The notes under the pieces: generated by a model
Told to the model about the DNA's origin: nothing
The model's database searches: none
Seen by the model: only the letters and a program-made list of their open reading frames with translations
NCBI GenBank assembly: GCA_016716365.1
Contig: JADJWM010000018.1
Coordinates: forward strand, 248,001 to 312,000
Length of the DNA stretch: 64,000 nt
Origin: Chloracidobacterium sp.
GTDB lineage: Bacteria; Acidobacteriota; Blastocatellia; Pyrinomonadales; Pyrinomonadaceae
Direction: 5' to 3'
Translations under genes and position numbers: made by a program
Shown: one piece after another, positions 57,034 to 64,000 of the stretch
How positions within the stretch are numbered: position 1 is the stretch's first letter
Layout of the letters: each line of letters begins with the position of its first letter

Positions 57034-57861
57034 ATGGAAGGAACGCTTTATCTTGTGGCGACTCCGATCGGCAACCTTGCCGACATCTCGCTCCGCGCTC
57101 TTGAAACGCTTCGCCGGGCAGACCTGATCGCGTGCGAGGACACACGGCATTCGCGCAAACTGCTCACACATTACGAGATCACGGGCAAGCTTGTCAGCTT
57201 TCATCAGCATAACGAGCACGAACGTTCGCTTGAATTGATAAAGGCTTTGAAAGCGGGAAGCGATGTTGCCTTGATCTCCGACGCGGGCACGCCGGGAATA
57301 AGCGACCCGGGCGAAGGCCTGGTGTCTTCCGCGATCAAGGCCGGCATCCGGGTGGTCGCGATCCCCGGCCCGACAGCGTTCGTCAATGCGGTCATAGTTT
57401 CGGGCCTGCCCGCCGACTCGATCTTCTTTGGCGGGTTCCTTCCTTCAAAACGTTCGGACCGCCGAAAGCGGCTCTCCGAGGTCCGCGACATTCCCGCCAC
57501 GCTCGTTTTCTATGAAGCCCCTCATCGACTCACCGCCTCGCTCGCTGATTGTCTCGCAGAACTCGGTCCGCGAAGAGCCGCGGTGGTACGCGAACTGACG
57601 AAGATCCACGAAGAGGCACTAAGGGGCACCCTCTCTGAACTCGCCGAAAGAATTTCCAACGCAAAGATCAAGGGCGAGATCGTTCTAGTCATTGACCGGG
57701 GCGGCAAGGCACCAGCTCAGCCTGTGCAGGCCACCCTGACGGAACGGGTCGCGGAACTTGAAAAGTCGGGCATGGAACGGCGTGCTGCCTTGAAAACGGC
57801 CGCAAAGGAATTTGGTTTAAGCCGCTCCGAAGCCTACCGACGCCTTCATTTGTCCGAATGA
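57034..57861 (+). CDS. rsmI: 16S rRNA (cytidine(1402)-2'-O)-methyltransferase
   Basis: 275 residues. Methylates the ribose of C1402 in 16S rRNA. A tetrapyrrole-methylase fold with LYLVATPIGNLADISLRALETL at the start, CEDTRHSRKLLTHY, LISDAGTPGISDPGEGLV, GLPADSIFFGGFLPSKRSDRRK and EAPHRLTASLADCLAELGPRRAAVVRELTKIHEE. The C-terminal KTAAKEFGLSRSEAYRRLH is the usual HTH-like tail. Full length. TAAAAT at 57012-57017 with a very short leader before the ATG. Confidence 0.96.
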   Translation: MEGTLYLVATPIGNLADISLRALETLRRADLIACEDTRHSRKLLTHYEITGKLVSFHQHNEHERSLELIKALKAGSDVALISDAGTPGISDPGEGLVSSAIKAGIRVVAIPGPTAFVNAVIVSGLPADSIFFGGFLPSKRSDRRKRLSEVRDIPATLVFYEAPHRLTASLADCLAELGPRRAAVVRELTKIHEEALRGTLSELAERISNAKIKGEIVLVIDRGGKAPAQPVQATLTERVAELEKSGMERRAALKTAAKEFGLSRSEAYRRLHLSE

Positions 57862-57994
57862 TCTTGGAACTTTCCCGACCCGCCGGTGTCTAATGCGTTG
57901 GATTTTTTTCAAACCGGTGCAACGAAAAATCGTTTCGCTGTGTCTGAAAGTTAGCGCGCTAGTTGAACTGAAATTTAGTCAAGGAGTCTCTCGT

Positions 57995-59356
57995 ATGTTG
58001 AGGATTTTGATCTCCGGTTGCGCTGTTGTTGTTCTCCTGCTCTCAATGCTCCTGCTGCCCCAGACGGCGTCTGCACGCAGGTGTCCAGTAAAAGAACCCG
58101 AAACTCTCCTCTCGCTTTACCAATCAAGCGATGCGATCTACGTCGCGGCTTTTGACCGCTTGGCCGATGAGGCGATCGTCGAACAAAACGAAGATTACAC
58201 GACCGTCGATATATCTAAGCATTTCACGATCATCTCGACGCTCAAAGGCGAGCCGCGAAAGTTCCTGGTCTTGAAGGAACGCGATTACCGTTATCCAAAG
58301 ACATACGACGAAGTGGGAATGGAAGACGTGGAGGATCCCGACGATGCTCCGGTCCCGTTGAAGAACGGCGATCAGGTCCTGCTTTTCATCAACAACGGTG
58401 ACGAGGAAGAGGGGCCGAGGCTTGCGGATTATCGCGACGGGCTGAAGCGGCTGGAAACGCGCGAAATGGGCGTTTACGAGACGCGTATCCGCGAGCTTCA
58501 TTCGATCTTCAGTGCCAAAAAGGTCAACGAAGATCAGGTGCTCGAATGGTTGATCCGCTGTGCCGAAGACCCGGCAACGCTTTGGGAAGCAAGCTATGAG
58601 CTTCTCTCGAGCTTCGAGGCCGCCGAGTGGGCCGAACGTCGGGCCGAGCGTATCAAGGAACTCAAGGAGAAGAAGGAGCGGGGCGAAGTGGTCGACGACG
58701 ATGAGCTGATCATTCTCGGCGACTTCGAAGAAGAGGGCGAGCCCGGCGAAATGAAATTCTTCGACACGGCCGTTCTTCCCAAAATACTCAGCGATCATCA
58801 TAAGCAGCGTCTTGCCAATATCCTGTTCGAGTCCGTGGCCGAAGGCGGCGATGACCAAGAGGCCAAGGAACGGGAAGAAGTTCCCGGCGAGGAGGAGTTG
58901 ATCGACCTGGTCAAACGCTGGGGCGACGATAGACTCGTGCCCTTCCTCCTGGACCGGCTCCGCGGCGATACCGGGGACCCATGGTACTCGGCCAGGATCA
59001 TGGGGATGGTTGCCGAAGTGCTGGATGACGAGGATGCAAAGGCGGCGGCTGAACGCTACGCAGAGATCTCCAGCGAGGATGACGAAGAAACTGTCGAGCC
59101 GGAAGCAGACGGGGAAGAGAGCGAAGCGGTTGTCGATGAGGAAAGTGCGGAGACGCCGGAAAACGAGGACCCGGAAGCCGAACAACCTATTGATGACGGC
59201 AGCGGCGACGAGCCCATCGACGAAGCAGCAGAGGACGGCCCTCCGGTAAAGAAAAAGACCTATGGGGAGCTTCGAAAAGAAATGCTTGTCAAATTCCTTG
59301 AACTTTGTGACCGGCTGATTACCGAAAAGGCCGAAAACGCAGAAAGCGCGAATTAA
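57995..59356 (+). CDS. secreted acidic protein of unknown function, 453 aa
   Basis: Start ATG at 57995 behind AAGGAG. Signal peptide MLRILISGCAVVVLLLSMLLLPQTASA. The N-terminal ~130 residues (CPVKEPETLLSLYQSSDAIYVAAFDRLADEAIVEQNEDYTTVDISKHFTIISTLKGEPRKFLVLKERD) resemble a netrin/TIMP-like OB fold, a pattern seen in secreted bacterial proteins (inference). A helical middle and a very acidic Glu/Asp tail (about 375-430) follow. No catalytic site. A terminator follows at 59395. Confidence 0.65.
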   Translation: MLRILISGCAVVVLLLSMLLLPQTASARRCPVKEPETLLSLYQSSDAIYVAAFDRLADEAIVEQNEDYTTVDISKHFTIISTLKGEPRKFLVLKERDYRYPKTYDEVGMEDVEDPDDAPVPLKNGDQVLLFINNGDEEEGPRLADYRDGLKRLETREMGVYETRIRELHSIFSAKKVNEDQVLEWLIRCAEDPATLWEASYELLSSFEAAEWAERRAERIKELKEKKERGEVVDDDELIILGDFEEEGEPGEMKFFDTAVLPKILSDHHKQRLANILFESVAEGGDDQEAKEREEVPGEEELIDLVKRWGDDRLVPFLLDRLRGDTGDPWYSARIMGMVAEVLDDEDAKAAAERYAEISSEDDEETVEPEADGEESEAVVDEESAETPENEDPEAEQPIDDGSGDEPIDEAAEDGPPVKKKTYGELRKEMLVKFLELCDRLITEKAENAESAN

Positions 59357-59394
59357 CTATTCTTCACCTCGTCGACCTAACTTCCCAAATTAAG

Positions 59395-59418
59395 AAGGGG
59401 GCCAAAACGGCCCCCTTT
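59395..59418. terminator. bidirectional hairpin terminator between convergent genes
   Basis: 9-bp stem AAGGGGGCC (59395-59403) with GGCCCCCTT (59409-59417) and short T/A flanks. It serves the 57995 gene; the convergent M28 pseudogene is on the other side. Confidence 0.65.
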
Positions 59419-59494
59419 CCCGTTTTTCCCGTTTCCCGTTTCCCGTTTCCCGTTTCCCGTTTCCCGTTTCCCGTTTCCCGTTTACCGTTTACCG
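59416..59494. repeat. TTTCCCG tandem repeat (7-nt period)
   Basis: Seven perfect TTTCCCG units (59432-59480), flanked by two imperfect units on the left and two TTTACCG units on the right (59481-59494). The stop codon of the M28 peptidase frame (TAA, plus 59489-59491) lies in the last unit. Single orientation, no inverted arm. Confidence 0.9.
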
Positions 59495-61133
59495 TCGAGT
59501 AAGCTCCGGCGGCAATTGTTTGTCAACCGCCGGCCGTGTCGGCATTTCGGAAAGCTTCCACATGGTCAGGAAGATCGTTCTCGTAACCTTTTCCATCTTC
59601 TGATAATCGATCTTGTCGGCGGTATCACTTGCCTGATGATAGTCCTCGTGGACACCGTCGAACCAGAACGCGATCGGGATGCCGTTGACCGCGTAATGGA
59701 AGTGGTCCGAGCGGAAGAAGAACCTTTCGGTGTCGTTCGGGTCATCGTACTTGTAATTGTAATCAAGCTTCAGGTAAGCGTTGTTCGTGCCTTTGGTGAC
59801 AGCGCCCAGCGTGCTGCTCATCATTTCGGAGCCGATCACGTAGATCTCGTTTGCTTTTGTCAGATTCTCGTTGCAGCGGCGGATGCCTTGCCCGCATTTG
59901 ATCACATTGTTCGGATCAAGGCTTCGGCCGATCATATCGATGTTCAATTGAGCGACGACGTTTTTGATATCGACAGTCGGGAACTTGTTGAAATAGTTGG
60001 CTCCCCAAAGGCCTTTCTCTTCGCCGGCGTGCCAGACGAGGAGGATCGAACGTTTCGGTCGGGTTTTGGAACGGGCAAGGGCCTCGGCGATCGCGAGTAC
60101 GGCGACGGTGCCTGAACCGTCGTCATCGGCCCCGTTCCAGATCTTGTCGTCGCCAGGGGCGTTCGGATTAGTGCCGACGTGATCGTAATGAGCGCCGATC
60201 GCGACCATCTCATTCTTCAGTACCGGATCGCTGCCTTCCCATAAGGCAACGACGTTCTGCGTCCACTTATTTTCCTTAGAGTGATTAAAACTCAGCGTAG
60301 CGGATTTGGTCATCGCAACAGCATTTCCACCCTCAGGGTTCACAGATTCGCCCGCGAACAACTCGTCGCCAACCGCTTTTGAGACCAGCGCAACTGGGAT
60401 CGGGACCGCCGGCGGCTTCCTGCCGCAGTTTGGTCGGGCCTGAAGCTCCCCGTCCCAGAATTCCCCGAAGCTGAGGCCAGAGGCCCTGGATCGCCGGGTT
60501 CGACACGATGATCACGCCGGCGGCACCCTTTGCGACGGCATTTGTTACCGGATCGGCCCAATCAACACCTTTTGTGCCCTTCACGTCGTCATCGGTAATG
60601 CCCGGCGGGCGTGGCGTGAACGAACGCTGCTCCGAGTTCGGCGTAACGAAGACGACGATCTTGCCGGTCACATCTATTCCCGAAAGAGAATCCATCCCTT
60701 TCGATTTGATCATCCAGCCGTCTTTGCCGAAAACAAGCTGGCCGCTCGCCTCGGTACTGCCTTCAACCCGGTAGAAGTCCGTATTTAGGACAAAGGATTT
60801 TGTTCCAACGCGAAGGCTTGTGTTCGCCGCGTTTCGCGTTTCGCTCGACAGTTCGATCTTTTGAAAGAAGCTGCCGTTGTCACCTGCTCCTTTGAATCCC
60901 CATTTTTCGAGGTTCATCCTGATAAACTCGGCCGTGATATCGAGCCCCATTGAAGGGGTGTCTCGGCCGCCCATCGCGTCCGAGGCCACGAAATGAAGAT
61001 AACTGCTCAATTGTGCGGCGGTGATCTCCTCAGCCATTCTTCGCTCGGCCGGTGAGATCTTTACCGTCTGAGCAAAGACGGCTGTAGGCGAGCAAACTGA
61101 TAGTTAAAATAAAAGCAAAAAGGTTTTTCTCAT
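59489..61133 (-). pseudogene. M28-family aminopeptidase, disrupted by a stop and a frameshift
   Basis: Frame from ATG 61133 encodes MRKTFLLLF then TAA (plus 61104-61106), then reads on in the same frame as LSVCSPTAVFAQ, a signal peptide, and into the PA-type N-terminal domain (TAAQLSSYLHFVASDAMGGRDTPSMG) down to about 60500. There the reading frame shifts by one, and a second frame continues FGEFWDGELQ...ALVSKAVGDELFAGESV into the zinc peptidase domain: GAHYDHVGTN, ADDDGSGTVAVL, WHAGEEKGLWG, NIDMIGRS, RSDHFHYAVNGIP. All zinc ligands survive. The frameshift maps to about 60365-60510. Two lesions favour a real pseudogene over a sequencing error; internal starts could still make pieces. The stop lies in the TTTCCCG tract. 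Confidence 0.85.
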
Positions 61134-61204
61134 TTTTTCTCCGGATCGGGGATTCTGAAATCGTACGAATACAAAAATCTTACGCGAGACATGGTGGATT
61201 TGTT

Positions 61205-62002
61205 TCAGCTTCCAACCATAGTGATCTTGTTTCGGTCGGCGAGAGCGACCATCGCTTCTCGGTCGAAGATAAGGGTCTTTCCGGCCGTGACCGAAAGGCA
61301 TGTTGCGCCCGCCTGGATCATCGTTTCGATCGTCGGAACTCCGACCACGGGCACGTCAAAACGCATATCCTGATCCGGTTTAGCCACTTTTACAACGGTC
61401 AATTTGCCGTTGGCAAGTTCGCCGGCCCGCCGGATGGTCGCGTCGGTGCCTTCCATGGCCTCGATCGCGACACAGGCCTTTGCACGAATGACAATGGTTT
61501 GGCCTAGGTCGAGGCGGGCTATCTCCGACGCAATGCCAAGGCCATACTCAATATTCTCGGCTTCGGTTTCGTTAGGCTTTCGTCGCGTCAAACAGCCTTT
61601 CGTCGCCAATTGGTCCTTTAAGAAGAAGGTGGAATCGATAAGTTCGATGCCTTCCTTTTCCATTTCATCGGCGACCCCGCCGATCAGCGAATCGGTATTA
61701 CGTTTCGGGAGTCTCCATAGCATCTTCACCATTCGCATATCCGGGAGAGCACCCGAGAAGATCTGGACGTGCTTTACCTGGCCCGCCATCATCGCCTTTT
61801 CGACCCCTTGTTTGCGAAAGTGAGAGATCATTCGGCCGAGTTGGCCGATACCGACCCACGAGACGTCCTCCGCGACTTCGTCGATCCGCGGGTCGGCCTC
61901 CTCCCTTATCGCGACAACCGAAAGCTCGGCACCCAGCTTTCGGGCGCCTTCGATGACAAGAAAAGGGAACTGGCCGTTTCCGGCGATGAGGCCGTATCTC
62001 AT
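61205..62002 (-). CDS. lpxI: UDP-2,3-diacylglucosamine pyrophosphatase LpxI
   Basis: 265 residues from ATG at 62002 (MRYGLIAGNGQFPFLV); a longer frame adds 36 residues unlike the family. LpxI (formerly DUF1009) hydrolyses UDP-diacylglucosamine in lipid A synthesis in bacteria that lack LpxH. Family motifs: GQLGRMISHFRKQGVEKAMMAGQVKH, LIDSTFFLKDQL, GLGIASEIARLDLGQTIVIRAKACVAIEAMEGTDATIRRAGELA and KPDQDMRFDVPVVGVPTIETMIQAGATCLSVTAGKTLIFDRE. It implies a lipopolysaccharide-type outer membrane. GATAAT lies 12 nt before the start. Confidence 0.94.
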   Translation of the reverse strand: MRYGLIAGNGQFPFLVIEGARKLGAELSVVAIREEADPRIDEVAEDVSWVGIGQLGRMISHFRKQGVEKAMMAGQVKHVQIFSGALPDMRMVKMLWRLPKRNTDSLIGGVADEMEKEGIELIDSTFFLKDQLATKGCLTRRKPNETEAENIEYGLGIASEIARLDLGQTIVIRAKACVAIEAMEGTDATIRRAGELANGKLTVVKVAKPDQDMRFDVPVVGVPTIETMIQAGATCLSVTAGKTLIFDREAMVALADRNKITMVGS

Positions 62003-62136
62003 ACCGTCGGGGTTATTATCGCGAAGCGCGAATTCGTTTGTAAATCGGCGGGAAGCCATTAAGCACGGTGAACAATTGCAGGAGGGATGCCGTATAATGC
62101 TCGAATTCACTTCCGAAATCTGAGTCCGAGATCAAT

Positions 62137-64000
62137 ATGAATAGAATCCTTCTAGCCGCAGCCCTGTTTCTCGCATCCGCTGTTTTTGCCGCCGGCCAAA
62201 CCGGTTCGCCTTATATGACCGAACCTTCGCTTTCGCCGGACCGAAAGGAGATCGCCTTCGTCTCAGGCGGCGATATCTGGACGGTACCGGCAGACGGCGG
62301 CACGGCCCAACTCCTGGTCTCGCATCCGGCGACCGAAGGCCGGCCTGCTTATTCACCCGACGGCCGGTATCTTGCCTTTATCTCGAACCGGACGGGTAAC
62401 GGCGACATTTACATCCTGGACCTATCGTCGGGCGGCGTCAGGCGGCTCACTTTCGACGACGGTTCTGAGAATCTTGATGCCTGGTCGCGGGACGGCGCGT
62501 GGATCTATTACTCATCGAACGTCCGCGATATTGCAGGAATGAACGACATTTATCGCGTCGCTTCGACCGGCGGTACGCCGATGCAGGTGAGTGCGGACCG
62601 CTATACGACGGAATTTTCGGCGTCGCCGACGGCGGACGGCTCATTCATCTTTGCGGCCCGCGGGATCGGGGCCGGGCAATGGTGGCGTCGGGGCCGAAGC
62701 CATATCGACGAAAGCGAGTTATGGCTGCGGACAGGCGACCGCTACACACAATTGACCGAACGCGGGGCGAAACAGATGTGGCCGATGGCCACGGTCGACG
62801 GCTCTCGCGTCTTTTTCGTGTCGGACCGGAACGGGAACCAGAATATCTGGGTCTGGCAGCGGGGCGGACAACAGCGTCAGTTGACGAACTTCACCGACGG
62901 CCGCGTACTTTGGGCATCGATGTCCCAGGACGGCCGGGAGATCGTTTTCGAACGCAATTTCGGCATCTGGAAGATGGCGACCGACGGCGGTCGTGCGGCG
63001 TCCGTGCCGATCAGGCTGAGGGGAGCCGTCGCTACACCCATCTCGGAACGGGTCAATGCCTCGACCCAGATAAGACAATTCGCGCTCTCGCCGGACGGTA
63101 AGAAAGTGGCGATGATCGCCCGTGGAGAGGTCTTTGCGGGCTCGTCGAAGGAGAGCGGCGATGCCGTTCGCATCACTAACACGCCCGCCCCGGAATCGTA
63201 CGTTTCTTGGTCGAGTGACAGCCGGCGGGTGATCTATTCCAGCGAACGCAGCGGGTCGGTAACGCTTCACGAGTACGATCTTGGGTCCGAGAAGGAGACC
63301 CAGTTGACCACAGGCACGAACAGCGACGTAGGGGCGGCGTATTCGCCCGACGGGAAATGGATAGCATTCGTCCGCAACTCGCGATCGCTGATGGTGATGG
63401 ACGCGGCTACGAAGCAGACGCGCGAGGTTGCCAAATTGTACACGGACCCGCCGCCGTTGTACGGCCAGGGCTCCATCGCCTGGTCGCCCGACAGCAAGTG
63501 GATCGCCTACCTTTCGGTGCAGCCCGAAACAAGGTCGTATACGAACGTGGGGGTTGTGTCTATCGACGGAGGGCCTGCCCGGCCGATAACCTTCCTGGCT
63601 AATTCGAACAGCGGCCGGATCACCTGGTCGCCAGACGGGTCATACCTGGTTTTCGACACAAACCAGCGGACGGAGGACACTTACGTCGCCCGCGTCGACC
63701 TCCAACTCAGGACGCCGAAGTTCCGCGAGGACCAATTCCGCGACCTATTCCGGCAGGAGAATCCGCGTGACCGCCAGCCGCCCGCTCCGGCCGCCTCGCC
63801 CGCCCCTCAGCCGGCCGCATCACCGCAGCCCGCAGAAAAAAAGGACGACAAGAAGACCGAGATCGTTTTTGATGACATCCGCCGCCGCCTAAGCATAGTG
63901 AACACGGGCGTTAATGGCGGGAATCCCATCATCAGCCCCGACGGCAAGACTTTGGCGATCCTTGCCTCGGCTGAAGGGCAGTTTAATATTTACACGCGTA
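62137..64000 (+). CDS. tricorn-like/S41 secreted protease, partial (runs off the right edge)
   Basis: 621 codons to the window edge. Signal peptide MNRILLAAALFLASAVFAAG. The visible part is a WD40-like/TolB-type beta-propeller (PSLSPDRKEIAFVSGGDIWTVPADGG, PAYSPDGRYLAFISNRTGNGDIYI, AYSPDGKWIAFVRN, ISPDGKTLAILAS) interrupted by a Pro/Ala/Lys linker (PPAPAASPAPQPAASPQPAEKKDDKK). This architecture is that of tricorn protease homologues with a C-terminal S41/PDZ peptidase beyond the edge; that part cannot be verified here. TATAAT near 62091, start ATG at 62137. Confidence 0.8.
   Translation, partial: MNRILLAAALFLASAVFAAGQTGSPYMTEPSLSPDRKEIAFVSGGDIWTVPADGGTAQLLVSHPATEGRPAYSPDGRYLAFISNRTGNGDIYILDLSSGGVRRLTFDDGSENLDAWSRDGAWIYYSSNVRDIAGMNDIYRVASTGGTPMQVSADRYTTEFSASPTADGSFIFAARGIGAGQWWRRGRSHIDESELWLRTGDRYTQLTERGAKQMWPMATVDGSRVFFVSDRNGNQNIWVWQRGGQQRQLTNFTDGRVLWASMSQDGREIVFERNFGIWKMATDGGRAASVPIRLRGAVATPISERVNASTQIRQFALSPDGKKVAMIARGEVFAGSSKESGDAVRITNTPAPESYVSWSSDSRRVIYSSERSGSVTLHEYDLGSEKETQLTTGTNSDVGAAYSPDGKWIAFVRNSRSLMVMDAATKQTREVAKLYTDPPPLYGQGSIAWSPDSKWIAYLSVQPETRSYTNVGVVSIDGGPARPITFLANSNSGRITWSPDGSYLVFDTNQRTEDTYVARVDLQLRTPKFREDQFRDLFRQENPRDRQPPAPAASPAPQPAASPQPAEKKDDKKTEIVFDDIRRRLSIVNTGVNGGNPIISPDGKTLAILASAEGQFNIYTR

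Noticed and set aside
59416..59494. Tandem array considered as a CRISPR
   Set aside because: Units are 7 nt with no spacers and no cas genes are nearby.

Overview
The window reads as a chromosome segment of a G+C-rich Gram-negative bacterium. I infer an acidobacterium, perhaps Blastocatellia/Pyrinomonadaceae-like. The reasons are many secreted proteins of lineage-restricted type, LpxI lipid A chemistry, DUF4349/DUF4126/SYLF/DUF481 proteins, a TPR-CHAT protease cluster with its own sigma factor, and a tmRNA tag ending ALAA. This placement rests on general family knowledge, since no search could be run. There is no rRNA, no free-standing tRNA, no CRISPR array and no classical transposase.

Layout. 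1-5.0 kb (minus strand): a DUF4349 lipoprotein cut by the left edge, a DUF4126 membrane protein, a low-G+C four-helix-bundle gene bracketed by inverted repeat tracts, and a sigma-54 two-component pair. 5-14.8 kb: a secreted penicillin-binding transpeptidase with a histone-H1-like basic tail, a tandem rnc-lepB pair, psuG, ruvC, and an unknown gene tightly coupled to fumarylacetoacetase. 15-28.9 kb: fdhD plus an FdhF/YdeP-type molybdoenzyme, a DUF481 outer-membrane protein, purF, a SYLF protein behind a near-perfect sigma-54 promoter, tmRNA, gamma-glutamyltransferase, murI-rph. 29-43 kb: an amidohydrolase, fabG, rhomboid protease, trmB, a sulfolipid-type pair (sqdB and a divergent GT4 glycosyltransferase), def, ferredoxin, glpX, a radical SAM protein overlapping ppsA. 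43-53.5 kb (all minus): an RNA polymerase sigma factor, a membrane anti-sigma-like protein, a 1020-residue TPR-CHAT protease, two secreted beta-sandwich proteins, a large outer-membrane barrel and another secreted protein. 53.7-64 kb: DUF2085, subtilase, an Asn-rich secreted protein behind a second sigma-54 promoter, rsmI, an acidic secreted protein, a broken M28 peptidase, lpxI and the front of a tricorn-like protease.

Most striking. (1) Intergenic gaps carry several unrelated families of short-period (7-9 nt) degenerate repeats, usually as two inverted arms. One pair brackets the four-helix-bundle gene, and several run into gene ends so that stop codons lie in repeat DNA. This looks like a mobile or amplifying element system. 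(2) Inside the CHAT cluster a gap-free 38-nt element occurs three times at the same position before three genes, and terminators precede two of them, suggesting a small regulon of the cluster's own sigma factor. (3) Two consensus -24/-12 promoters point to a sigma-54 regulon of secreted proteins. (4) Many genes have a -10-like hexamer 5-12 nt before the start codon, suggesting leaderless mRNAs.
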